Shown here one piece after another: positions 33,579 to 43,639 of a DNA stretch of 46,798 nucleotides. The first letter of the stretch is position 1; the number at the start of each line of letters is the position of its first letter. Position numbers and translations under genes: made by a program. Under the pieces are notes generated by a model. That model was not told the origin of the DNA, did not search any database, and saw nothing but the letters and a program-made list of their open reading frames with translations. The stretch comes from Belliella aquatica (GTDB lineage: Bacteria; Bacteroidota; Bacteroidia; Cytophagales; Cyclobacteriaceae), in NCBI RefSeq assembly GCF_014637795.1, contig NZ_BMFD01000022.1:1-46798 (forward strand), read 5' to 3'.

Positions 33579-34778
33579 ATGTCACATAATGCCAAAATTA
33601 AAGTTGGTTTAGTCGGAACTGGCTGGATCATAAGAGGTTTAGTTAAACTTCTTCAGAAGAATACCGACATGACTGTTTCAGGTATTTTAACCCGAAGAGA
33701 GGGAGTTATTGAAGGGTTAGAGATTGCCAAGGATTTCGTGTTTCAAACTCCCGAAAAGCTCTTTTTGCGCTCTGATGTTATTGTAGTGAGTACGGGTGAT
33801 CCTATCTATAGTACAGCTGTTATTATGGAAGCATTCAAATACAATTTACCTGTGGTCACCATGGACGCGGATACAATGGTAACGACAGGTACTTTTCTAG
33901 CCAAACATGGATTAATTACGGAGGCCAATGGTGATCAACCAGGTTGCTTAGCTACGCTGCGAAACGAAATCCTAGAGATGGGCTTTACACCTTTAGTCTA
34001 TGGAAACATTAAAGGATTTTTAAATAAAAAGCCAATGTTTGATGACATGAGTTATTGGGCATTGAAACAAGGTTTTTCTCTAAGTTCTGTGACTTCCTTT
34101 ACGGATGGTACAAAAGTTCAGATCGAGCAGGCTTTGGTAGCGAATGCATTTGGTGCAGGAATAGCCCAACAAGGATTAGTAGGAATTCAGACAGAGGATT
34201 TTGAACATTCAGGGTTTCAATTGGCAGAAATAGCCGAAGAAACTGGAATACCTATCAGTGATTATATTTTATCAAAAACAGCTCCTCCAGGTATTTTTAT
34301 TGTTTCGACACACCGAGAAGAAATGAGAAATGAATTGAGGACTTACAAAATGGGAGATGGTCCGTATTATCACCATTACAAACCCACGCACCTCTGTTTT
34401 TTTGAAATTGCAGGTACGGTTAAGAAACTAATGCAACGGCAAGAAGTACTCATTGACAATGGTAAAAATCCAACGATCAGTGTTGCCGCTGTAGCCAAAA
34501 GAAGTTTGGAAAAAGGAGATTTCATTTTGAATGGAATTGGGAGTTTTGACACAAGGGGTGAGGCTGTAAGAATAGCTGACGAACTGGATCATGTACCGAT
34601 AGGGCTTTTAAAAAATGTGATTCTGAAAGAGAATGTAGAAGAAGGGCAAATTATCTGCTTTTCAGACATTGATATCCCGCCATCAATAGCGCTTTCAGCA
34701 TGGTTTGATACGCTAAAAGAACAGAGGGAAAATATGAAGATTAATCTATCAGTCGGAGAATTTAATAATCAGCCATGA
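33579..34778 (+). CDS. NAD(P)-binding oxidoreductase with SAF domain, homoserine dehydrogenase-like
   Basis: A 399-residue protein. It has an N-terminal Rossmann domain (VGLVGTGWIIRGLVKLL) like homoserine dehydrogenase, a middle catalytic-type domain (TKVQIEQALVANAFGAGIAQQGL), and a C-terminal SAF domain (about 290-370, EKGDFILNGIGSFDTRGEAV to SIAL), a module also found in NeuB-like sialic acid synthases. The family appears in surface polysaccharide loci, but I know of no proven reaction. Its stop overlaps the ManC start by 4 bases, so it acts with GDP-sugar enzymes. A role making or modifying a rare sugar is plausible but unproven. It is the first gene of the second polysaccharide operon. 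Confidence 0.8.
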   Translation: MSHNAKIKVGLVGTGWIIRGLVKLLQKNTDMTVSGILTRREGVIEGLEIAKDFVFQTPEKLFLRSDVIVVSTGDPIYSTAVIMEAFKYNLPVVTMDADTMVTTGTFLAKHGLITEANGDQPGCLATLRNEILEMGFTPLVYGNIKGFLNKKPMFDDMSYWALKQGFSLSSVTSFTDGTKVQIEQALVANAFGAGIAQQGLVGIQTEDFEHSGFQLAEIAEETGIPISDYILSKTAPPGIFIVSTHREEMRNELRTYKMGDGPYYHHYKPTHLCFFEIAGTVKKLMQRQEVLIDNGKNPTISVAAVAKRSLEKGDFILNGIGSFDTRGEAVRIADELDHVPIGLLKNVILKENVEEGQIICFSDIDIPPSIALSAWFDTLKEQRENMKINLSVGEFNNQP

Positions 34779-35770
34779 AAATAATTAATGTAATCCTTTC
34801 AGGAGGGGTTGGAAGTAGGTTGTGGCCATTGTCAAGAAAGTCAAAGCCAAAACAATATCTACCTCTCTTTGATGGAAAATCTCTTTTTGAGCTTGCTGTA
34901 GAAAGAAATATGTCTGTATGTGATAAGATCTGTGTGGTCGGAGGCATTGATAATTATTTGCTTTCGAGGAATATTTTGAAAAAGCTGAAAGTCAAGCCAT
35001 ATTCTGAAATAGTTGAGGCTTGTCCTAGAAATACAGCGGCTGCGATAGCTTTTGCGGCTCTTGAAGCGAATCCTGAGGATATTCTGCTCGTAACTCCTTC
35101 AGATCACTTGATCAAAAATGACAAACGTTATTACAAATCATTAGAATCAGCGATTGACTTAGCAAATCAAGACCATATTGTCACTTTTGGCTTTAAGCCT
35201 ATGAGCGCTGAAACTGGATTTGGTTACATAGAATACTTGGATAACGATGTGATTTCATTTCGCGAAAAACCCACGCAAGAATTAGCAGAGTCCTTTTTAG
35301 AATCAGGTAATTTTCTTTGGAATAGCGGCTGTTTTTGTTTCAAAGCTGGCGTCTACTTAGATGAACTTAAGAAGAATGAACCAGAGGTTTATACGTCAAG
35401 CAAAAGAGCCTTTTTCAAGAGTAACGGCATATTTCTAAACGAGATCCTCTCAATGGAAATCCCGTCGATCAGTGTCGACTATGCTGTTATGGAAAAAACT
35501 GAAAGAATTAAAGTCGTCCCTTCATTTTTTGAATGGTCTGATATGGGAAGTTTCTTAGCTATTTATGATTTTATTCCTTCTACTGATGCTAGAAAATCCT
35601 CTACCAATCTTTCGCTGAATACCGACAAATTAGTAGAATTTGTGGGGGTAGAAAATCTCATTTTGGTAGAAACCAAAGATGCGATTTTAGTACTTAATAA
35701 AAATAATGCTCAAGATGTAAAGAAAGTTTATGAAAGACTTGAAATCGAAAACCCCACATACTTAAGATAA
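34775..35770 (+). CDS. manC: ManC, mannose-1-phosphate guanylyltransferase
   Basis: A 331-residue nucleotidyltransferase. The GTP-binding motif SGGVGSRLWPLSRKSKPKQYLP sits at the N-terminus, and EACPRNTAAAIAFAAL, VTPSDHLI and FREKPT are the other family signatures. It lacks the C-terminal mannose-6-phosphate isomerase domain of bifunctional ManC/AlgA, so this is the single-function type. It makes GDP-mannose from mannose-1-phosphate and GTP. No phosphomannomutase gene lies in the window. It overlaps the oxidoreductase gene (ATGA) and is followed 4 bases later by the GDP-fucose synthase gene. Confidence 0.94.
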   Translation: MKIINVILSGGVGSRLWPLSRKSKPKQYLPLFDGKSLFELAVERNMSVCDKICVVGGIDNYLLSRNILKKLKVKPYSEIVEACPRNTAAAIAFAALEANPEDILLVTPSDHLIKNDKRYYKSLESAIDLANQDHIVTFGFKPMSAETGFGYIEYLDNDVISFREKPTQELAESFLESGNFLWNSGCFCFKAGVYLDELKKNEPEVYTSSKRAFFKSNGIFLNEILSMEIPSISVDYAVMEKTERIKVVPSFFEWSDMGSFLAIYDFIPSTDARKSSTNLSLNTDKLVEFVGVENLILVETKDAILVLNKNNAQDVKKVYERLEIENPTYLR

Positions 35771-35774
35771 AACT

Positions 35775-36731
35775 ATGATTTCCAAAGATTCGAAAATCTT
35801 TATTGCCGGACATAGAGGTATGGTTGGTTCAGCTATATGGAATTTACTTTCTGAAAATGGTTACTCAAATCTTATAGGAAGAAAGAGTCAGGACATTGAT
35901 TTAAGAAATCAGTTGGAGGTAGAGTATTTTTTTGCCAGCGAAAGACCCAATGTGGTCATCAATGCGGCTGCAAAAGTAGGAGGAATAATGGCTAACAAAA
36001 CATTTGCCTATCAATTTCTGATGGACAATATGAGAATTCAAAATAACCTGATTGAGTATTCTTTGGATTATGCTTGCGAGAAGTTCATTTTCTTGGGAAG
36101 CTCTTGTATTTACCCAAAACTATCCCCTCAGCCCATCAAAGAATCCTATTTGCTAAGTTCAGAATTAGAGCCCACAAATGAAGGCTATGCATTGGCAAAA
36201 ATCTCAGGCGTCAAAGCTTGTGAGTATATCAGAAATCAGTTTGGAAGAGATTTTAGTAGTCTTATGCCCACAAACCTGTACGGTCCAAGAGATAATTTTG
36301 ATTTAGATACTTCTCATGTTTTACCAGCCATGATTACAAAATTTCATGAAGCCAAGATGGATAATCATTCAAAAGTCGTGCTCTGGGGAAGTGGCAGACC
36401 CAAAAGAGAATTTCTTCATGTAGAAGATCTCGCTAAAGCCGTGATGTTTGCTTTGGAAAATAAACTACCTGAAAATCTATATAACATAGGAACAGGCGAA
36501 GATATCTCTATAGTAGAATTAGCAAATATGATTCAGGAAGTAGTAGGTCACGTGGGAGAAATCGAGTGGGATTCCTCTAAACCTGATGGAACTCCAAGGA
36601 AATTATTGGATGTATCCAAGATGGCTGAAGTGGGCTGGCAAGCTCAAATCAAATTAAAAGATGGAATAAAATCAACTTACGACTGGTATTTGGAAAACGC
36701 ATATTCTCTCAAAAAAGTGAAAATCATATAG
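35775..36731 (+). CDS. fcl: GDP-L-fucose synthase
   Basis: A 318-residue short-chain dehydrogenase/epimerase. IFIAGHRGMVGSAIW at the N-terminus is the NADPH-binding motif, followed by LGSSCIYPK, the Tyr-x3-Lys pair in GYALAKISG, and PTNLYGPRDNF. It converts GDP-4-keto-6-deoxymannose to GDP-L-fucose by epimerisation and reduction. It directly follows manC and precedes gmd, a standard GDP-fucose set. Full length with all key residues. Confidence 0.94.
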   Translation: MISKDSKIFIAGHRGMVGSAIWNLLSENGYSNLIGRKSQDIDLRNQLEVEYFFASERPNVVINAAAKVGGIMANKTFAYQFLMDNMRIQNNLIEYSLDYACEKFIFLGSSCIYPKLSPQPIKESYLLSSELEPTNEGYALAKISGVKACEYIRNQFGRDFSSLMPTNLYGPRDNFDLDTSHVLPAMITKFHEAKMDNHSKVVLWGSGRPKREFLHVEDLAKAVMFALENKLPENLYNIGTGEDISIVELANMIQEVVGHVGEIEWDSSKPDGTPRKLLDVSKMAEVGWQAQIKLKDGIKSTYDWYLENAYSLKKVKII

Positions 36732-36754
36732 TCATCAGTGCAAACTAAAAAGAC

Positions 36755-37912
36755 ATGAAAACAACCAACAAACAAAAAATAGCTTTGATCACTGGGATTA
36801 CTGGACAAGATGGAGCTTACTTATCAGAACTTCTGCTTTCGAAAGGGTATATGGTTCACGGTATCAAGAGGAGAACATCATTGTTCAATACAAGTAGGAT
36901 TGATCACTTATATCAAGATCCACATTCTGAAAATTGTAATTTCAAATTGCATTTCGGAGACATGACTGATTCAATGAATTTGACAAAAATCATCATGGAA
37001 ACACAACCTGATGAAATATATAATCTGGCAGCCATGAGTCATGTGAAAGTGAGTTTTGATATTCCAGAATACACGGCAAATGCGGATGGAATTGGCACAT
37101 TGAGATTGCTAGAAGCCGTAAGATTGCTTGGGATGGAGAAAAAAACAAAAATCTATCAAGCATCTACCTCAGAACTTTATGGCTTAGTTCAAGCAGTTCC
37201 ACAGTCAGAAACTACCGCGTTTTATCCAAGATCTCCTTATGCTGTTGCCAAAATGTATGCATATTGGATTACGGTAAACTATCGAGAAGCTTATGGAATG
37301 TTTGCCTGCAATGGAATTCTATTCAATCATGAATCCCCACTAAGAGGAGAGACTTTTGTGACCAGAAAAATTACTAGAGCAGTATCTAAAATTGTATTGG
37401 GTTTGCAATCCGTTCTTTATATGGGAAATCTTAACGCAAGAAGAGATTGGGGACATGCCAAAGACTATGTGGAGGCCATGTATTTGATTTTGCAACAAGA
37501 CAAACCCTCAGATTTTGTAATTGCCACGGGTATCACTACTAAAGTAAGAGATTTTATTACCTTGGCTTTTGCTGAAACAGGATTCCATTTGAGATTTGAA
37601 GGAGAAGGAGTTGAAGAAGTTGGTGTTTTGGATTCTATAGATTACGAAATTGCTGAAGCAGTTTTGGGTGCACTCCAATTTAAAGTTGAAGTAGGAGATG
37701 TTTTGGTGAAAATTGATGAAGCATATTTTAGACCTACGGAAGTCGATTTATTGATTGGAGATCCTAGCAAATCCAATAATGAATTGGGCTGGTATCCAAA
37801 ATATAACCTAGAAAGTCTGATCAAAGAAATGGTTCATTCAGACATAACACTTTTCAAAAGAGATATTGAGCTATTGAATTCTGGTTTCTCAGTTCTTTTG
37901 CAGGAAGAGTAG
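36755..37912 (+). CDS. gmd: Gmd, GDP-mannose 4,6-dehydratase
   Basis: A 385-residue short-chain dehydratase. [18 protein letters not shown] is the NAD(P) motif, [18 protein letters not shown] the GDP-mannose region, [13 protein letters not shown] the core strand, and [15 protein letters not shown] the catalytic Tyr-x3-Lys. [20 protein letters not shown] is another family signature. It removes water from GDP-mannose to give the 4-keto-6-deoxy sugar, which GDP-fucose synthase then reduces. It is the last gene of the operon, with a shared stem-loop after it. Confidence 0.95.
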   Translation: MKTTNKQKIALITGITGQDGAYLSELLLSKGYMVHGIKRRTSLFNTSRIDHLYQDPHSENCNFKLHFGDMTDSMNLTKIIMETQPDEIYNLAAMSHVKVSFDIPEYTANADGIGTLRLLEAVRLLGMEKKTKIYQASTSELYGLVQAVPQSETTAFYPRSPYAVAKMYAYWITVNYREAYGMFACNGILFNHESPLRGETFVTRKITRAVSKIVLGLQSVLYMGNLNARRDWGHAKDYVEAMYLILQQDKPSDFVIATGITTKVRDFITLAFAETGFHLRFEGEGVEEVGVLDSIDYEIAEAVLGALQFKVEVGDVLVKIDEAYFRPTEVDLLIGDPSKSNNELGWYPKYNLESLIKEMVHSDITLFKRDIELLNSGFSVLLQEE

Positions 37913-37915
37913 AAG

Positions 37916-37949
37916 TATCCCCCAATTTGAAACTTCATCTTGGGGGATA
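37916..37949. terminator. stem-loop between convergent gmd and beta-helix genes
   Basis: TATCCCCCAA (37916-37925) and TTGGGGGATA (37940-37949) form a 10-bp stem with a 14-nt loop. There is only a weak T-rich tail, so termination is probable but not certain. Confidence 0.6.
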
Positions 37950-37953
37950 TCTA

Positions 37954-40900
37954 TTAATCTCTTTTCATAAATTTTTTAGTTATGATTATTTGACCTTCAA
38001 ATATGACACGAAGTAAATAATTCCCTCTTTTTAATCCCTGAAGGTCTAATGTTACTTCATTTTGGTCCAACACAAAATCAAAAGTCTTGCTATTTTTCCC
38101 ATCCATTGAAGAAACTGTAGCTTTCATATAATGGATTTCTTTTATATCAGCGAAATATAAATTAAGATATCTTGTTGTTGGATTTGGCCCGAATTTGAAT
38201 TCAGTAAGATTCAAAGGGTCTTGATTTTCATTTTCTATAATTTGAATTACTACTTTTGGCGAAAGGAAGACTTTTCCATCTATATCAATGACCTCTACCC
38301 ATATTTCTTGTGTACCAAGCGTTGATGTTTCCCACTCAAAACTAAATGGACTTATTGTGGATGTCCCTATCAATGTTCCATTGGCAAAATAATTAACGCT
38401 TATTATTTCTTTGCTGAAATTTAGAAGCTTTGGATTGAATGAAATTTTCTCAGAAAGGGAAAAGTTTACTCTACTCTGTTCTGTGATCAATTCAACACTT
38501 GGGCCTGTTTTTATGAAAATTTTCACAGGAAGTGAAAGCAAGGAAGTGCCATCTTGATATACAAGTCGAGCTATAAGGGAGATTTCACCAATCAAGAGTT
38601 CTTTTAATATAAAATCATAAGGCAGGGTGTTGGATTTCCCAAGAAGAGAATTCCCGTCGTAGAACTCCACACTCTCAATAGCCTTGTTTGAATTCGGGAT
38701 TTCAACTTGAACTTTCAAATCTGTTCCTGGTTGATGCTCTGAAAGAGCAACAGGTGATACGATTTTAAAAATTGGGACTTCAGTTGGCTTTTCACTGACA
38801 GAGATGACTTGGGTTTCTGCCGTGGACTTACCATTTACATCAGTAGCCAAAGCTTCGATGGTGACGTTTCCAGTTTCAGAAATAATCCAACTTAGCTCGA
38901 AATCTGTACCAGTACGGCTACCTATGAAAATATCATTTCTATAGTATTCGACTTTATTTATTTCAGACGAACCTTCCAAAACTTCAATGTTCATAATCAA
39001 ATTTTCATCCTTGATATATTGGGTATGTTCATCTGGGGAGATGATTTTGAAAAGTGGAGTCTTTGCATCCTCGATTATTGTGATTGTTATTACCTCCGTA
39101 TCCCCAGTCAAGCCATCAGAATTCGTGGCTTTTGCAACAAGATGATGGGTGCCTAGAGGCAGATTTGGGAGTGTAATTTCATAAGGTGCATTATTTACAG
39201 TGCCAACAACATTATTATCTATTGAAAAATCAATTTTAACGATATTTTGTTGCTCGTTTTCGCTTAAAACAACCATCTTAATAGGGTCTGAAGCAAAAAA
39301 AAAGTCCTCGTGAGAAGGGGTTAACCAGCTGATAATCGGTGGGTTCATGCCTGCTACCACTTTGATCGGTATGGTTTGAGAATTGGTGATTAAACCATTT
39401 TGATCAACTGCTTTTGCATAAAGGCTATATTCTCCTAGCTCCTCAAAAAGGTGTTCATACTCATAGGGTTTACTATTTACTGTTTTGATTAATATGTCAT
39501 TTAGATAATATTCGACTTTTTGAATTTCTGATTGTTCACTTTTAGCTTCTGATGCTATTTTAATTTTTCCCCCCTTATTGATTGTCGTATCAGCACTGGG
39601 ATTCAAGATTGAAATAGTTGGAGGTATTGGTTCTTGGATCTCGTCAAGGCTTACTTTTATCAGCACCTTAGCAGAAAATGCTGGAATATCTACTGAACCG
39701 GAAAAAGAAGTGTTGTTTGCATCAACATATTCTCCCGACAAGGGAAATTTTTGTGAAGAGGATGTAGCATTGTATTCGAAAAATAAGTACTCATCAGGAT
39801 TGATGAATTCAATATTAGCCTCTGTTATTTCAATATCATCTACAGAATACTCAAGATTATCAAGTCCTGATTTGAAAATTAGATTGAATTTACTTGTTTC
39901 AATTTTGCTATTAATTGGAATCTGAAATTCTTGAACTTCCTCACCAATTTCAATACCTTTTGAATTGGATATTGTACGCCAAGGAGATTGTCCTTCTCTC
40001 AAGAAGATTTCAAGAAACCCAGATTTGTTCCCCTTTATCTTGAATTTGAGAAGATAGCTCGTTTCAATTTTTGATTTTTCAAGTGTAAAATTCAATTCGC
40101 CCCCCTTATTAGCAGCTACAAAGAGATGACCATTGTTGAAAGCACCAGAGTTTTTCCATTGTACTGAACAATTATTGCAAAAAGTATGATTGCTATTCGA
40201 ATCAAACTTTCCATTTCCAAACAAATTAGCTCCTAGGCTTTCATAAGATTTAAATTCAGGATGACTGAGAGGACTATTTTTTGCATTTTGATCTTTATTC
40301 CACCATTTAATATTGGAAAGATGCGATTTCATCTCCCATGTTTGTTGATTGAGATATTTAGTCAAAAATCCAAAATCGTTACCAAATGGCCGGATGAAAT
40401 AGTTATTGTTAAATGAACCCATTTGCGCTTCATCTTCCTTTATTGAAGAGGTATTTATGAAATTCGCCTCATTTTGTATTGCGAAAATTTCGTTTTTAAC
40501 AATTGAGATATTTCTTACAGGGTCGCCATATTGGTCATGATTGAGATAGATTCCTTCAAAAGCATTGTAAATGATGTTTTCGAAAACGTTTATATTTCTT
40601 GCATTATGAAGATAAATTCCATGTTTAGAAATATTTGCGATTGTATTTTTTTGAATTAGCACGCCTGATGCGTTGTCATCTACATATATTCCTTCTACAG
40701 GAATAGGATCAATTAATCCATGTTTATTTGTTCCGTTGCTATATCCTATTCCATTTATGATGACATTATTTTCTATTACACGTCCAGTGGAATTTTTATT
40801 CTCTCCCCCTTCCCACAAATAGATGCCGCCTCCATCAGTTTTATGAATGCAAAAGTCCTTCACGTAATTATTTCTGACTACAGAATTATCACCGCCAAAG

Positions 40901-42111
40901 TTTATCCCGATATATCCGGTATTGAATATTCTATTATTTTCGATGGTTCCATTATGCGTGCGATTACTTGTGTAGATAGCTTTTCCGTTGAGATCCCCAT
41001 TGAGCCCCATCCCGACGAATAAATAGGTATTGGTAATGAGGTTATTTTTGATAGTCACATTTTGACTTGTGTTTTCTACATAAAGGGCATTATTTAGGGA
41101 TTGATCAATAGTGCAGTTTTCAACTCTCAGGTAATTGGAAATTGTTCCTTTGATGGCATTTTCACCCATGAACTTGATATCCGAATTATTGATGTAGACA
41201 TGATTGCCTTCATTCACAATTATTCCGGTACTATTTGCTCCCTTAAGCTCTAAGTCTGTTATCTGAATATGACTAATTCCCCAGTTAAGTTGTATTAGGT
41301 TGTTTTTTGTGCTGATCTCGATTTTAGGAAGATTGGTAGGGTTTCCTAAATAGACATAAAGTTTCTTAGCAGATTTGTCATGGAACCATTCACCAAACTG
41401 ATCCAAGGTTTTAATGTGGTTTTGGATAAAAAAGCCATAGCCTGCGGCGACAGAATATTTACTTGGATTTTCATTGAAAGAAACACTGTTGGAGCTGTTT
41501 GCAGTGATGATATGTCTATCATGAACCCAAGGGTTTTTTCTGATCACAATTTCTCCTCCGAGCCAATTTTCAGAATTAGAAAAATCATTGGATGTAATTT
41601 GGTTGCCTCCATTTGTTGAAGTAATCGTTTTAAATCCCTTATTTCCATCATTGAAGTTGGGGAATCTCCCGAGCTCTTGGATTTCATCATCAACAGTGAG
41701 GATATTCAATCTGCCTTCTGGCTGAATCTGCAGATCTGAAACAAAAATCCCGTTTCCTAATGAGGTCCAATTGCTGACGGTAGACATGGAGGTCAATATT
41801 GGTTTAGCTCCATTTCCATAAGTGGAGAACACAATTGGTGCTCCTGAATTACCAGATTTACTTATTCGGATTGAGCCATAGAAAACCTCTCCTCTTTTAA
41901 ACAAAATCCGATCTCCTGGAGAAAGGCTTCCCATGATGTTGTTCAATTTTTCAATAGATTGCCATGGTGTATTTTCGGATTGTGCTTGCGCTGCTGTCCT
42001 TGAGTCATTTCCTGCTGTACTAGAGAAGTAATAGGTAGCAGCCTTGCTATCTATTATGCTTATAAAAAAAGCAATCAAAACTAATAGGCACGTACTTTTC
42101 ATAATTTTCAT
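37954..42111 (-). CDS. giant secreted beta-helix protein with five Ig-like modules and T9SS type A tail
   Basis: A 1385-residue protein from the ATG at 42111; a further 19-codon extension upstream would bury the signal peptide. Signal peptide about 1-24 (SIIDSKAA). A right-handed parallel beta-helix (about 60-560) has many short NNxI, xVIENN and GIYL-type turns, like pectate lyases and alginate epimerases. A possible carbohydrate-binding region (about 620-740) and five Ig-like modules of about 90 residues follow, each with a KVEYY or SVEFY core. The C-terminus (PNPTTRYLNLYF to GNYLLRVIFEGQII) is a T9SS type A sorting domain. It is opposite to the polysaccharide genes on both sides. Lyase, epimerase or adhesive function is possible; I cannot identify catalytic residues. 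Confidence 0.85.
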   Translation of the reverse strand: MKIMKSTCLLVLIAFFISIIDSKAATYYFSSTAGNDSRTAAQAQSENTPWQSIEKLNNIMGSLSPGDRILFKRGEVFYGSIRISKSGNSGAPIVFSTYGNGAKPILTSMSTVSNWTSLGNGIFVSDLQIQPEGRLNILTVDDEIQELGRFPNFNDGNKGFKTITSTNGGNQITSNDFSNSENWLGGEIVIRKNPWVHDRHIITANSSNSVSFNENPSKYSVAAGYGFFIQNHIKTLDQFGEWFHDKSAKKLYVYLGNPTNLPKIEISTKNNLIQLNWGISHIQITDLELKGANSTGIIVNEGNHVYINNSDIKFMGENAIKGTISNYLRVENCTIDQSLNNALYVENTSQNVTIKNNLITNTYLFVGMGLNGDLNGKAIYTSNRTHNGTIENNRIFNTGYIGINFGGDNSVVRNNYVKDFCIHKTDGGGIYLWEGGENKNSTGRVIENNVIINGIGYSNGTNKHGLIDPIPVEGIYVDDNASGVLIQKNTIANISKHGIYLHNARNINVFENIIYNAFEGIYLNHDQYGDPVRNISIVKNEIFAIQNEANFINTSSIKEDEAQMGSFNNNYFIRPFGNDFGFLTKYLNQQTWEMKSHLSNIKWWNKDQNAKNSPLSHPEFKSYESLGANLFGNGKFDSNSNHTFCNNCSVQWKNSGAFNNGHLFVAANKGGELNFTLEKSKIETSYLLKFKIKGNKSGFLEIFLREGQSPWRTISNSKGIEIGEEVQEFQIPINSKIETSKFNLIFKSGLDNLEYSVDDIEITEANIEFINPDEYLFFEYNATSSSQKFPLSGEYVDANNTSFSGSVDIPAFSAKVLIKVSLDEIQEPIPPTISILNPSADTTINKGGKIKIASEAKSEQSEIQKVEYYLNDILIKTVNSKPYEYEHLFEELGEYSLYAKAVDQNGLITNSQTIPIKVVAGMNPPIISWLTPSHEDFFFASDPIKMVVLSENEQQNIVKIDFSIDNNVVGTVNNAPYEITLPNLPLGTHHLVAKATNSDGLTGDTEVITITIIEDAKTPLFKIISPDEHTQYIKDENLIMNIEVLEGSSEINKVEYYRNDIFIGSRTGTDFELSWIISETGNVTIEALATDVNGKSTAETQVISVSEKPTEVPIFKIVSPVALSEHQPGTDLKVQVEIPNSNKAIESVEFYDGNSLLGKSNTLPYDFILKELLIGEISLIARLVYQDGTSLLSLPVKIFIKTGPSVELITEQSRVNFSLSEKISFNPKLLNFSKEIISVNYFANGTLIGTSTISPFSFEWETSTLGTQEIWVEVIDIDGKVFLSPKVVIQIIENENQDPLNLTEFKFGPNPTTRYLNLYFADIKEIHYMKATVSSMDGKNSKTFDFVLDQNEVTLDLQGLKRGNYLLRVIFEGQIIITKKFMKRD

Positions 42112-42693
42112 TTTCCCCCCCAATCTGAAAGATCTGCGTTTTAATTTAATACTGATTAATCGGATCATTTGCCTTTACTGTAACCGGTCTTTGATGCCAC
42201 TAAATTTGTGTTTTAGATCGTAATAAATGGCAATTGACTTTTCGAACGTTTTTAATTGCATTTAGCATAATCTTTTCATGTTCTCACCCTTTGTGAATCA
42301 TCTCCATAATTAAAGCGATAAACAATTAATTATCAAAATATTATGAATTTTATTTTAAAGTAAAATTTACCAGTATTTACATAATTATCAGGAGAATTTT
42401 TATTAAAAAAATTGCTTAAAAAACTCTTCTTTATGTGACTACAATTTTTCTTCTTTTATTTTGAGATTTTTAAAATAATTAATGCCTGAGGCACCCTTTT
42501 TTTATCAAATATGAAGGCATTTGTCAATTAGATCATTTGCAATATTTCTGTGTTTTTTTGGTCAATTTTACCTAGTGTGAATTAAGTTTTAAATTTTTAG
42601 TGATGTTGAAAAAATACATAAAAATGTTTTTTGAATAATTAAAATTGTTTTTCAAATAAAAATGGTACATTTATATATAAGCGAAAAAAATAA
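42112..42693. other. AT-rich intergenic region between beta-helix and wecG-like genes
   Basis: Very AT-rich and without a credible ORF. It holds the 16-bp motif copy at 42614, a possible promoter box TACATTTA at 42666-42673, and a small TGCCT-G-AGGCA dyad near 42483. Confidence 0.5.
42614..42629. promoter_or_regulatory. copy of the 16-bp motif upstream of the wecG-like gene
   Basis: ATACATAAAAATGTTT is identical to the 19503 palindrome at 14 of 16 bases. It is 64 bases from the first possible ATG (42694) and 88 from the second (42718). Confidence 0.45.
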
Positions 42694-42717
42694 ATGCTTT
42701 TATTAAACTTCCGAGCT

Positions 42718-43518
42718 ATGGAAACTAAAATAATTCAAAAATATGAGACGGTTAATTTATTTGGATTTTCTGTCTTTTGTGATTCTCTAGATAAAATTGA
42801 TTTCAAAACCAGAACAGTGATCAATACGATCAATCCACATTCATATCATGTTGCATTAAATGATGATACTTTTTATGATGCTTTAGCGGACTCTGACATT
42901 TTGTTGCCAGATGGAATTGGGATTGTATTGGCAAATCGAATTCTGAATAAATCCAAAATCCAGAAAATCGCTGGCTTTGATTTATTCATGCATATTTTGG
43001 AGAGGAATAAAAGTAAACCGATCAAATGTTTCTTTTTGGGATCTACTTCCACCACTTTAAGAGCTATTGGAAAAAGGTTGAATAAAGAATACCCAAATGT
43101 TCAATTTGCATGTTTTTCTCCTCCATTCAAAGATGAGTTTTCCAAAAATGATAATGAAGAGATGGTGAGCTATATCAATTCATTTGATCCGGATTTTCTT
43201 TTTGTCGGAATGACGGCACCTAAACAAGAAAAGTGGACAAGTGAAAATCTCAAAGATTTGAATGTAAATGTAATTTGCAATATCGGCGCTGTATTCGATT
43301 TTTATGCAGGGACGGCCAAAAGAGCACCAAGTTACCTGGTGAATAATGGTTTGGAGTGGCTTCATCGATCGATGACTAGCACCAGATTACTCAAAAGAAG
43401 TTTGACTACCAGCCCGTTATTTCTGCACTACGTTTTTGTGGAATATATGAGAAATCTGATGGGAGTGAATGAAGAAAATACAGATGTCATTTCTAAGTCA
43501 AATAGAATTCCATATTAA
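42718..43518 (+). CDS. WecG/TagA/CpsF-family glycosyltransferase
   Basis: A 266-residue GT26 enzyme from the ATG at 42718; an ATG at 42694 would add 8 residues and cannot be excluded. Family signatures are LPDGIGIVLANRI, FLGSTSTTL, FVGMTAPKQEKW and NIGAVFDFYAGTAKRAP. Members transfer a sugar (ManNAc, glucose or similar) onto the first undecaprenyl-linked sugar. The neighbouring WecA-like gene makes that lipid-linked primer, so this enzyme probably adds the second sugar of the repeat unit. Confidence 0.92.
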   Translation: METKIIQKYETVNLFGFSVFCDSLDKIDFKTRTVINTINPHSYHVALNDDTFYDALADSDILLPDGIGIVLANRILNKSKIQKIAGFDLFMHILERNKSKPIKCFFLGSTSTTLRAIGKRLNKEYPNVQFACFSPPFKDEFSKNDNEEMVSYINSFDPDFLFVGMTAPKQEKWTSENLKDLNVNVICNIGAVFDFYAGTAKRAPSYLVNNGLEWLHRSMTSTRLLKRSLTTSPLFLHYVFVEYMRNLMGVNEENTDVISKSNRIPY

Positions 43519-43617
43519 TCTGTTTTTCTAAAAAGTTGAGGATATTTAGTCTTGTGGGTTTAAGTAAAGCATTACGGGCTGATTCCTCTGACTAAGGTGT
43601 TAAAATTAATAAACAAG

Positions 43618-43625
43618 TATCTTTT
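43618..43625 (+). promoter_or_regulatory. possible promoter box of the WecA-like gene
   Basis: TATCTTTT, seven of eight positions of TAnnTTTG, 14 bases before the ATG at 43640. Confidence 0.3.
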
Positions 43626-43639
43626 AATATTGAATTCGC

